Assembly (NCBI GenBank): GCA_021790115.1
Contig: JAJYIM010000011.1
Location: 1 to 48,380 of the forward strand
Source of the DNA: Actinomycetes bacterium
Lineage (GTDB): Bacteria > Actinomycetota > Thermoleophilia > BMS3ABIN01
Length of the DNA: 48,380 bases
Direction: 5' to 3'
Below the pieces are notes generated by a model that saw only the letters and a list, made by a program, of their open reading frames with translations, was not told the origin of the DNA and ran no database searches. Below, one piece after another: positions 41,818-48,380 of this stretch; the stretch's first letter is position 1; every line of letters begins with the position of its first letter. The position numbers and the translations under genes were made by a program.

Positions 41818-43299
41818 TTAACCAGACATTTTATTCTTTATATCAACAAACTGCCCATCAATCCATTTGTGGATGTCATTATGTTTGACCGTGTTTTTAA
41901 TCATACCCGCCTGCTGCTTTTTCTCATCCTCGGTCATGGTGAGAGCCTGGTAGATGGCCTGCGCCTGATTCTCCAGATCAAAGGGGTTGACGGAGATGCA
42001 AAATTCGCCCAGCTCCTCGTGGGCGCCGGCATTTTCTGAAAGAATGATGACGCCGTTACGCTCATTGACAAGCCCCGCCTCCTTGGCAATCAGGTTCATG
42101 CCGTCATAGATGGCGTTGACCATCAGCACGTCGAACTGTTTGTATGCAGCCACGGACCGGTTAAAGTTGTCCTGCATGCGCAAGTCGATAGGCATCCAGT
42201 TGGGAGCGCCGTGCTTGGTATTAATTACCTCGACGACCCGCATGATCTTCTCGCGGTACTCGACGTACTCTTCCACATCTTCCCGGGAAGGCTGCAGCAG
42301 CGCCAGGAAGCTGAGGCGCTGCTTGAATTCGGGGTGCTGGTCCAGGAACAGGTCAAAAGCCTTGAAGCCACGGACGATATTCTTCGACAGGTCCATGCGG
42401 TCAACGCGCAGGAGCAGGTACTGCCGCCTCAGCTCCTTGATCTTTTCTTCCTCCGCCAGCACCGGGGCGCTGACGGCCAGGCGCTCGAACTCCGCGCAAT
42501 CAATGGAAATCGGGTAGGCCCGCACCCAGACCTCCCGGCCGCCGGCAATCACGGACGAATTCTGGTGATCGGCCTCGAGCCCGAGCAGTTCCTCGCAACT
42601 GACCAAAAAATTGCGCACGTAACGCCTCGTATGGAAAGCAACAATGTCGTTGGCCAGCAGGCCACTGATGATCGCGCTGCGGATCTGCCTGGGCAGCACC
42701 CGCCAAGAATCCGACTGGGGCCAGGGGATGTGAACAAACTGGTGCAGGAAAGCGTCGGGATGCCGGCGGCGCACCAGGCCGGGACATGTATAGAGGTGGT
42801 AGTCATGAAACATCACTACCGGCCTTTCTCCGCGGCGGCGCCCAAGCTCGTCCGAGACAGCATCGGCAAATTGCCGGTTCACGACCAGGTAACCACGCTC
42901 CCAGGCCTCCATCTCGCTTTGCCGGATATCGGGGGCAACGGACAAATCCCAAAGGTAGTGCTGAATGAACCAGATCATGGGATTAGCGATGATGCTGTAA
43001 TAGAGATGGTAGGTATCCTGGTCAATGTTGACAAACCTGAGGCCAAGCCTCTGGTCCGCGTGGCTAACATTTACGCGGCCGCCGCCGGCCCCGAGGCTGA
43101 CCTCAGCATCCTCTGCCGTCATGGCGCTGGCGATCCAGGAGACGTCACAGGAAGCGGCCACTCCCAGGAGGGCTGTTACCAGTCCGCCGCCGCCGCGGAC
43201 CGTTGTCAGCTCTCCTGATTCGTCACGGGTGTACGAGATCGGCCCCCGGTTGGACACCAGAATCAGCTCGTTTTCAAAAGGGCACTGTTCCATAATCAT
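41818..43299 (-). CDS. otsA: trehalose-6-phosphate synthase (GT20)
   Basis: A 493-residue GT-B enzyme making trehalose 6-phosphate from a nucleotide glucose and glucose 6-phosphate. The N-terminus has LILVSNRGPISYTRDESGEL and TTVRGGGGLVTALLG (32-46), the glycine-rich loop that binds the sugar phosphate. RVDRMDLSKNIVRGFKAFD and GMNLIAKEAGLVN are C-terminal donor-site motifs. A trehalose-phosphatase (OtsB) is not in the window. It lies 19 bp after the TreT gene, so two trehalose routes are made together. Confidence 0.92.
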   Translation of the reverse strand: MIMEQCPFENELILVSNRGPISYTRDESGELTTVRGGGGLVTALLGVAASCDVSWIASAMTAEDAEVSLGAGGGRVNVSHADQRLGLRFVNIDQDTYHLYYSIIANPMIWFIQHYLWDLSVAPDIRQSEMEAWERGYLVVNRQFADAVSDELGRRRGERPVVMFHDYHLYTCPGLVRRRHPDAFLHQFVHIPWPQSDSWRVLPRQIRSAIISGLLANDIVAFHTRRYVRNFLVSCEELLGLEADHQNSSVIAGGREVWVRAYPISIDCAEFERLAVSAPVLAEEEKIKELRRQYLLLRVDRMDLSKNIVRGFKAFDLFLDQHPEFKQRLSFLALLQPSREDVEEYVEYREKIMRVVEVINTKHGAPNWMPIDLRMQDNFNRSVAAYKQFDVLMVNAIYDGMNLIAKEAGLVNERNGVIILSENAGAHEELGEFCISVNPFDLENQAQAIYQALTMTEDEKKQQAGMIKNTVKHNDIHKWIDGQFVDIKNKMSG

Positions 43300-43318
43300 C
43301 CAGAAGCCCGTGGCTGTG

Positions 43319-44551
43319 CTATCCCTCCATCTCCACGAACAGCTTCAGATAATCCCGAAGCAGCCTGGGAGCAAGAAAATGGGCGCGCACGTGCTCTTTC
43401 CCGGCCCGGCCCATTTCCCTTGCCTCTTTAGGGTGATCGAGAAGCCACATGCAACGCTCGGCGCACTGCTCCACGGAATCAACCAGGAAGCCGGTCTTGC
43501 CATCTTGAACCTGGGTCGGGATGCCGCCGACGTTGCCGCCGATAGTAGGCTTGATCTTCCACAGTGCTTCGCTTACCGTCAGCCCAAATCCTTCCCGGAT
43601 CGACTTTTGGATGACGACGTCTGCCCGCGACTGAAAAGCATTAACCTCCAGGTTGCCCACGTTATTAAGATTTGACAAGATGAGCACGTCGCTGTCATCG
43701 CCCGCATGCTCAACCGTGTTGGTGAAGAAACTCCATCCTTCCGGGTCGTCCGTCGCCATCGACCCCACCAGCGCCAGCTGAACGGAGGCAAACTCTTTTT
43801 TTACCATCTTGTAGGCATCGATCACGCCCAGCGGGTCTTTCCAGGGGTCAAAACGGGAAACCTGTAAAAGTAGCGGCGGGCCGGGCTCCAGCCCGAACTG
43901 GCTGACGACGTAGTCGGCATCTTCCGGCGATAACGCCATGTTTTTTGTCGACAGCGGATCGATCGCGGGCATGAATATGCGCACGGGAATCTGCAGGCCG
44001 GAGAAAATATATTTATCGATGCTGAAAATAGCGGCATCATAAAGCTGGATATAAGGAAGCAGGTAATCAGCAAGCTCCCGGTGCGGAGAAGACGTATCGA
44101 TATGGCAACGCCAGATCCACTTGGCTCCCAGGTCGCCGGCAAAATGACGCAGCAATAACGGCTGCGGATCATGAACGACAATGAAATCAAAACTGCCGCC
44201 CAGCGACTGGGTGGCGGCGCGGCTCTGCTCTTCATAAACCTCTCTTTGAGCCTGCTTCAGGCCGGCGGGGCTGCCCTGGAGGCAGTTGTGGATGACCTTG
44301 GTCGCTTCGTAAAATTCCTGGGGCGCCATGATGACACGCCAGTCAGCGTCCAGGCCGACATCCCGCATTAGCGGCACCAGCGTATAAAGAATCTCGGCGA
44401 CGCCGCCGCCAAACGAGGTGGCGTTGATGTGAAGGATCCGCTTCCCTTTGAGAGATTCGGCCAGGCTCCTGATTTCTTCAATCAACGGTTTTATCACCAC
44501 GCTTTGATAGTCGGCCAATGACTTATGGCCTACATGAACTTCTTGCAGCAA
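43319..44551 (-). CDS. treT: trehalose synthase, TreT-type glycosyltransferase (GT4)
   Basis: A 410-residue GT-B enzyme. The N-terminal part (LHINATSFGGGVAEILYTLV, then LVPLMRDVGLDADWRVIMAP) is distinctive of TreT, which joins a nucleotide glucose to glucose in one step and can run in reverse. The donor domain has LLQVSRFDPWKDPLGVIDAY and the EX7E motif in REGFGLTVSEALWKIKPTIG. It starts with TTG after a strong GAGGAGG. Known mainly from thermophilic archaea and Thermotoga, with actinobacterial members. Located in tandem with otsA. Confidence 0.88.
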   Translation of the reverse strand: MLQEVHVGHKSLADYQSVVIKPLIEEIRSLAESLKGKRILHINATSFGGGVAEILYTLVPLMRDVGLDADWRVIMAPQEFYEATKVIHNCLQGSPAGLKQAQREVYEEQSRAATQSLGGSFDFIVVHDPQPLLLRHFAGDLGAKWIWRCHIDTSSPHRELADYLLPYIQLYDAAIFSIDKYIFSGLQIPVRIFMPAIDPLSTKNMALSPEDADYVVSQFGLEPGPPLLLQVSRFDPWKDPLGVIDAYKMVKKEFASVQLALVGSMATDDPEGWSFFTNTVEHAGDDSDVLILSNLNNVGNLEVNAFQSRADVVIQKSIREGFGLTVSEALWKIKPTIGGNVGGIPTQVQDGKTGFLVDSVEQCAERCMWLLDHPKEAREMGRAGKEHVRAHFLAPRLLRDYLKLFVEMEG

Positions 44552-44652
44552 AAAGCATCCTCCTCAAAAAAAAGCGAAATCCATTGAAGTCAATTTGCCA
44601 GGCTGGCGCGTCCGGTTTCACCGGGAATTATTGGCGGCCCGGATACTTCGCT

Positions 44653-45756
44653 TTAACCGCCTGCAGGCTTCAACTTCCCTCCACCCGCGCTGGCAGTTTG
44701 TACGATATTTAAATCTTCACCGCAGAAGCCGCAGTAACCTTCTCTGACGTTCAAGATTTCTGTCCGGTAACCGTCCCGGCGAATAACCACGCGCCTGCAG
44801 TTTGGACAAACGGTATTCTCGCCCAAGTGGCCGGGCACATTGCCAATGTAAACGAACTTGAGCCCCTCCTCGCGCCCGATCTCCATTGCCCGCTCCAAAG
44901 TATCAATCGGCGTTGCCGGCAGGTAATCCAGCTCCAGATAAGGGTAAAAACGGGTCACGTGCCAGGGAGTCTTCTCTCCCAGCTTGGCGGCTATCCAGGC
45001 GGCAATGGAACGCAATGTGGCTTCATCATCATTGATAGTTGGTATTATATTTGTTATTATTTCGACATGGCAGCCATGCCTGTGCTTGGCGGCAACCGCG
45101 GCATCGAAAATAGGCTCGATATTCCTCAGTTTTGCCAAAAACCGGTATGTCTCCGGCTTGAATCCCTTGATGTCAACGCGGTAAGCGTCAAGCAGCGGCC
45201 CCACCAGGTCCAGAGCTTCTTGAGTAATATAGCCATTTGTGACAAAGACGGTGTAAAGATGCGGCTGCTGCCCGTGGCAGGCACGGGCGCCGTCAATCGG
45301 GTATTCCAGCCAGATGGTTGGCTCGTTATAAGTCCAGGCGACGCCCTGGCAATTAGTGTTTTCCGCGATAACAGGCAGTTTTTCCGGCGGCAGGTCACGG
45401 AGCTGACCGCCGTCTTCCAGGGCATCGGCATGCGCGATCTGCCAATTCTGGCAATGGACGCAACGCATATTGCAGCCAAGGGTGCCTAGCGACAACACGC
45501 TGGTGCCGGGATAAAAATGAAAAAGCGGCTTCTTCTCAATCGGGTCGGCCACCACCGTGCAGACTTTGCCGTAAATGAGAGTATAGCATTTGCCGCCAAC
45601 GTTCTTCCTGGTTTTGCAAATTCCGAGGCGCCCTTCGGCAATGATGCACAGGCGCGGACAAACGTAGCATTTAACCTTGCCGTCGGGGCGGGTTTCGTAT
45701 AAGAGTCCTTCGTGAAGATTAGTGGTCACTTGACTAAAATTTCCGCTTGATAGCAT
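44653..45756 (-). CDS. AmmeMemoRadiSam-type radical SAM protein
   Basis: A 367-residue radical SAM protein of the pyruvate-formate-lyase-activase-like type. The start ATG at 45756 is chosen because upstream codons are Arg/Pro-rich shadow. The N-terminal cysteine set is C30, C33, C37 and C47 (KCYVCPRLCIIAEGRLGICK), and the radical SAM cluster is C95, C99 and C102 (GTLGCNMRCVHCQNWQIAHA). It also contains CPNCRRVVIRR and GYCGFCG near the C-terminus. The family is named for its link with AMMECR1 and Memo proteins, neither of which is in this window. Its reaction is not known to me. Confidence 0.9.
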   Translation of the reverse strand: MLSSGNFSQVTTNLHEGLLYETRPDGKVKCYVCPRLCIIAEGRLGICKTRKNVGGKCYTLIYGKVCTVVADPIEKKPLFHFYPGTSVLSLGTLGCNMRCVHCQNWQIAHADALEDGGQLRDLPPEKLPVIAENTNCQGVAWTYNEPTIWLEYPIDGARACHGQQPHLYTVFVTNGYITQEALDLVGPLLDAYRVDIKGFKPETYRFLAKLRNIEPIFDAAVAAKHRHGCHVEIITNIIPTINDDEATLRSIAAWIAAKLGEKTPWHVTRFYPYLELDYLPATPIDTLERAMEIGREEGLKFVYIGNVPGHLGENTVCPNCRRVVIRRDGYRTEILNVREGYCGFCGEDLNIVQTASAGGGKLKPAGG

Positions 45757-45842
45757 TAGTGGTTGCTGCCCTTTAGGGGGGCTTTCCAAACTTGGAGCCC
45801 GTCGCAAAAGACCCATCCTGCTGCGGCGGCGCAGCGAACAGC

Positions 45843-46808
45843 CTACCCCGGCAGGCGCCCGGCTTTCAACTTGGCGATTCCCGCGTCCACGGCGGCAACT
45901 ACCTTCGCTGCCAATTGAGGATTGGACGCTGCTATGCAGGACATCTGGTACTCCGCCGCCGATCCCAGCAGCAGGTGCCCGTTCAGCGAGCACCCCCGTC
46001 CATCGGCAAAAAATGCCCCGCTTTCCCTGGCAATCAGCCCTGCTGCAGCCAGATCATGAGGAGAATTGTTAAGGATTGCCCCCTTGCCCACTTCCTCAAA
46101 AAGAACTCTCGTCTCTGGAACCTCGTCAATCATCCTAGGCCCGATGTCAATGTAGGCATCAAGCTGTCCGGTGAGGATGCGGGTGATAGAGAACGTGGCG
46201 CTGCCCAGGTCGAAGACGGCGCCGTCAACGGACGACATGTCAACAAGATCTCCGAGAACCTCAAGGAGCGCCCGCGCCGGCCGGCCGCGAAAACCGATTG
46301 TCCAAAAAAGGCGGGCAAGCTCAGTATTCTCTGACAAGACAACCGGCACCGCCTCGCCTGCGGCAGTTGTGATGGAAACGCCGCCGCCGCGCACGGCTGT
46401 AAACAGGCAGCCGCTCTTAATCTCTCGCAGGCAGCCGAAGACAACGTCACCCATCGTTGGCTCCTGTTTGAGCTCCGCTACCGCTATCGAAACCATGGCG
46501 CCTTCCAGTCCCGCGGCCGCGGGCCTGGTGCCATCGACAGGATCGACAATCAGGATATGCTCGGGCTCGCCAAACTTGAGCAACCCCCGGTCTTCAGAGT
46601 ACATCGCCACGTTGGCTCCCTGCTCCTGCAGGTAACTGACCAGGAAGTCCTCCGCCAGCTCGTCAATGGCGAATGTGACATCGCCGCCGACAGCCGTGCC
46701 GGCATGAGCGCGAGCTTCCGCCCGGCCCAGTTGCGGCAAAATCTTTTTCCTGATGGCCGCCGAGAGGTCGACCGCCAGCGCTTGCATGTTGATGGAGGCG
46801 CGGGTCAC
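45843..46808 (-). CDS. inositol-monophosphatase-family protein
   Basis: A 321-residue protein of the Li-sensitive phosphatase superfamily. The metal-binding Glu is in YSEDRGL (70-76), and the core motif is LIVDPVDGTRPAAAGLEG (86-103), where Asp89 and Asp92 bind metal. VFGCLREIKSGCLFTAVRGG and a late LAAAGLIARESGAFFADGRG complete the pattern. The family includes inositol-1-phosphatase and bacterial FBPase/PAP phosphatases. Arg95 instead of Asn after DGT hints at a different substrate. It lies between acuC and the radical SAM gene in one array. Confidence 0.85.
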   Translation of the reverse strand: MTRASINMQALAVDLSAAIRKKILPQLGRAEARAHAGTAVGGDVTFAIDELAEDFLVSYLQEQGANVAMYSEDRGLLKFGEPEHILIVDPVDGTRPAAAGLEGAMVSIAVAELKQEPTMGDVVFGCLREIKSGCLFTAVRGGGVSITTAAGEAVPVVLSENTELARLFWTIGFRGRPARALLEVLGDLVDMSSVDGAVFDLGSATFSITRILTGQLDAYIDIGPRMIDEVPETRVLFEEVGKGAILNNSPHDLAAAGLIARESGAFFADGRGCSLNGHLLLGSAAEYQMSCIAASNPQLAAKVVAAVDAGIAKLKAGRLPG

Positions 46809-46898
46809 GGCGGATAGTATACATTATTTCCCAGGACACAAAGGATGCGCCAGCGGCGCAGCATAGAGCGCCTGCGTGTCCCCGGCAACCCATGTTCC

Positions 46899-48074
46899 TC
46901 AGGATGCGCCCACGATCGGGAAAACTGTCTTCTTTATCCGTTCGATAGACTCACGGGCGGCGGCGCGGGCTTTTTCACGCTCCTGAGCCGGAACCGGCGG
47001 TTCTTTTTCCTTTACCAGGAAAGTGGGCGCGGGACCTTGCTCAAAGCGGGCGCACTCCCGGCGCCACTCTTCAGGAATACGATCATCCAGCCGCCTGCCG
47101 GCCATCACGGCCATCAGGATTGTCCAGGCGCGGGGCACGGTTGTATAAGACTGATAGCCGCCGCCGCCAAGCGCCAGCCAGCGGCCGCCGGCCAGCTCGT
47201 GAACAAGCCGGTGCTGCAGCCGGAAAAGCTCCTGAAACCCATCCATTGTCAGGGAAAGGTGTGAAAGCGGGTCAGACCAGTGGGCGTCGCAACCGTTTTG
47301 CGTTAAAAAGATGCCGGGCTGAAACGCCCGGGCCAGCGGCACGACCAGCTCATTAAATACCTCAAGGTAGACATCATCGCTGGAAAAGGGAGAAAGCGGT
47401 ACGTTTACGGCATATCCCTTGCCGCCGCCCTTGCCGATATCGCCGGCAAACCCGGTGCCCGGGAACAAATACGCGCCAGATTCGTGGATGGAAATCGTCA
47501 GCACCTGGCTGTCGCCTTCAAAAACATATTGCACCCCGTCGCCGTGATGCGCGTCGATATCCAGGTAAAGAACCCGGGCGCCGTAGCGGGCCTTAAGGTC
47601 GGCAATAGCGATAGCCGGGTCGTTATAAATACAAAAACCGGAAGCCTTCGCCTCCAGGGCGTGGTGGAGCCCGCCTCCCATATGAAATGCATGGTCCAGA
47701 CTGCCGTCCATGATCATCCGGCCCGCCTGAAGCGCTCCGCCCACGGCAGTAGCGGCAGCCGCGTGCATGCCGGCAAAAACGGGGTTGTCGCCGGTTCCCA
47801 GGCCCCAGCCGGGGGCGGCCAGCTCCTCGGCCCCGGGGGCGCTGAGCTCCTTAACCTTTTCTATGTAGGCAGGATCATGAACAAGTGCAAGCTCATCGTC
47901 TGTAGCCGGTCCAGGCTCAACCAGCCGCACATCATCAAGCAGTCCGTAATCGCGAATGAGCTCATAGGTCAGGGCCAGCCGCACCGGCTTCATTGGATGC
48001 CAGGGACCGAAGTCATATTTTTCGTAGCTGTCGCTGTAGATGAGGGCGCAGGAATGAGACACGGGACGGTTCAA
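46899..48074 (-). CDS. acuC: AcuC-like histone-deacetylase-fold protein
   Basis: A 391-residue Zn-dependent deacetylase-fold protein. The N-terminus has YSDSYEKYDFGPWHPMKPVR, the catalytic His pair is in MGGGLHHALEAKASGF (131-146; H136-H137), the metal site is in YLDIDAHHGDGVQYV (D173, H175), and TQNGCDAHWSDPLSHL follows. AcuC deacetylates acetyl-CoA synthetase in Bacillus; general protein deacetylation is possible. The TTG start used lies in a heptanucleotide repeat; a GTG at 48062 is an alternative closer to known starts. First gene in the minus-strand array down to the phasin. Confidence 0.9.
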   Translation of the reverse strand: MNRPVSHSCALIYSDSYEKYDFGPWHPMKPVRLALTYELIRDYGLLDDVRLVEPGPATDDELALVHDPAYIEKVKELSAPGAEELAAPGWGLGTGDNPVFAGMHAAAATAVGGALQAGRMIMDGSLDHAFHMGGGLHHALEAKASGFCIYNDPAIAIADLKARYGARVLYLDIDAHHGDGVQYVFEGDSQVLTISIHESGAYLFPGTGFAGDIGKGGGKGYAVNVPLSPFSSDDVYLEVFNELVVPLARAFQPGIFLTQNGCDAHWSDPLSHLSLTMDGFQELFRLQHRLVHELAGGRWLALGGGGYQSYTTVPRAWTILMAVMAGRRLDDRIPEEWRRECARFEQGPAPTFLVKEKEPPVPAQEREKARAAARESIERIKKTVFPIVGAS

Positions 48075-48100
48075 AGTTCAAAGTTCAAAGTTCAAAGTTC
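48070..48100. repeat. TTCAAAG heptanucleotide tandem repeat
   Basis: About 4.4 copies of TTCAAAG, overlapping the start of the acuC frame. It is simple-sequence DNA that may change length. Beyond it, 48110-48157 is A/T-rich with no gene seen. Confidence 0.85.
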
Positions 48101-48157
48101 TTAAAAATAATATTTCATTTTAATTTTTTGTCAATGAGACGAGAACGGCGGGGAATC

Positions 48158-48200
48158 AAAAAAGCGCAAATGCGCAGAGACGCGCCGGGCGCGTCTCTGC
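48158..48200 (-). terminator. strong hairpin with T tract on the minus strand
   Basis: A perfect 12-bp stem GCAGAGACGCGC/GCGCGTCTCTGC with a CGG loop (48174-48200). Read on the minus strand, it is followed by a short GCGC/GCGC hairpin and six T residues (48158-48163). It would stop transcription coming from beyond the window before acuC. Confidence 0.55.
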
Positions 48201-48236
48201 AAAGGGCATTCCTGCTGGAGCAAACAGTTTAGCCTA

Positions 48237-48380
48237 AGAATCTATCTCAAAAAGCATATTCTGCTGCGGCCGGCTGCAAAGGCGATGGGCGGCGTCCTCG
48301 GAGCAAAAAGTCCTCGACGTACCGCAGCGGGTACGACTGCGGGCTTTTTACTCCTGCGTCCTTGCCCATCGCCTTTTCGC
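48237..48380 (-). mobile_element. long MITE-like element, opposite orientation, cut by window edge
   Basis: Starts TAAGAATCTATCTCAAAAAGC followed closely by ATATTCTGCTGCGGCCGGC and GGCGATGGGCGGCGTCCTCG, the reverse of the 41145 copy. The remaining end lies beyond the window. Confidence 0.83.

Larger units (their letters stand above)
48075..48380. other. intergenic end of window
   Basis: 306 bp without a gene: the heptanucleotide repeat, an A/T-rich stretch that could carry the acuC promoter, a strong hairpin at 48158-48200 and a MITE-like element running off the edge. Confidence 0.65.

Noticed and set aside
45805-45843. Ninth copy of the MITE-like element
   Set aside because: Shares only a CTGCTGCGG-like stretch and GCGAACAGCC; terminal repeats are missing.
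45843-46808. OtsB (trehalose-phosphatase) to complete the OtsA route
   Set aside because: Motifs are those of the inositol-monophosphatase family, not the HAD fold of OtsB.
48070-48100. CRISPR or iteron-type origin
   Set aside because: Only a 7-bp simple repeat with no spacers, DnaA boxes or replication genes.

Overview
The window is GC-rich DNA (about 58-60% by eye; not computed) from what is most likely a deep-branching, probably uncultivated member of the Actinomycetota. Three things point there. The order gmk-rpoZ-coaBC and the order uvrC-rapZ-yvcK-whiA-gap-pgk are classic for actinobacteria. WhiA and an LCP (LytR-CpsA-Psr) protein are mainly Gram-positive. TTG starts are frequent. The exact class cannot be read from the sequence.

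Layout. (1) 1-2436: the end of an aldo/keto reductase, a Wzx-type flippase and repeats. (2) 3034-15049: a 12-kb block with three cobalamin-binding-domain radical SAM proteins, two GT2 glycosyltransferases, a GT39 (ArnT-like) transferase, a DUF2079 membrane protein, a DegT/perosamine-synthase-like aminotransferase with a cupin partner, and an overlapping pair of SMR-type proteins resembling ArnE/ArnF. Composite repeats of about 130-160 bp lie in the same orientation on both sides of it. (3) 15258-27738: a polysaccharide region with a second flippase, three GT4 transferases, a polyprenyl-phosphate sugar phosphotransferase, an O-antigen-ligase-type polymerase/ligase with an extra Ig-like domain, a nucleotidyltransferase-like protein, an LCP ligase and a DUF5658 protein. 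(4) 27866-40665: mostly housekeeping genes on the plus strand: ROK kinase, gmk, rpoZ, coaBC, a lysine-rich histone-H1-like DNA-binding protein, a YtxH-like protein, uvrC, an alkyltransferase, rapZ, yvcK, whiA, gap and pgk. (5) 40666-41424: no protein genes, but a compact, strongly folded candidate RNA of about 145 nt with its own promoter and terminator. (6) 41425-48074: a minus-strand array: phasin-like protein, OtsA, TreT, AmmeMemoRadiSam-type radical SAM enzyme, inositol-monophosphatase-family protein and AcuC-like deacetylase.

How it fits together. Blocks 2 and 3 can build, flip, polymerise and attach surface glycans. Block 2 has counterparts of most membrane-lipid aminosugar (Arn) functions (nucleotide-sugar aminotransferase, polyprenyl-phosphate transferase, small paired flippase, GT-C transferase), plus three radical SAM enzymes with no counterpart in Arn systems. 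Block 6 suggests compatible-solute (trehalose) and carbon-storage metabolism.

Two repeat families run through the window. One is a palindromic MITE-like element with TA at its ends, in a long form of about 185 bp and a deleted form of about 55-70 bp. It lies at gene boundaries and appears to supply the start of gmk and the stop of another gene. The other is a REP-like hairpin built on CACAGGCTTTTAGCCTGTG. The most promising unexplained items are the candidate RNA, the MITE-gmk fusion, the H1-like protein, the Ig-containing ligase and the repeat-bracketed radical SAM/glycan block. No tRNA, rRNA, CRISPR array or intact transposase gene was found.
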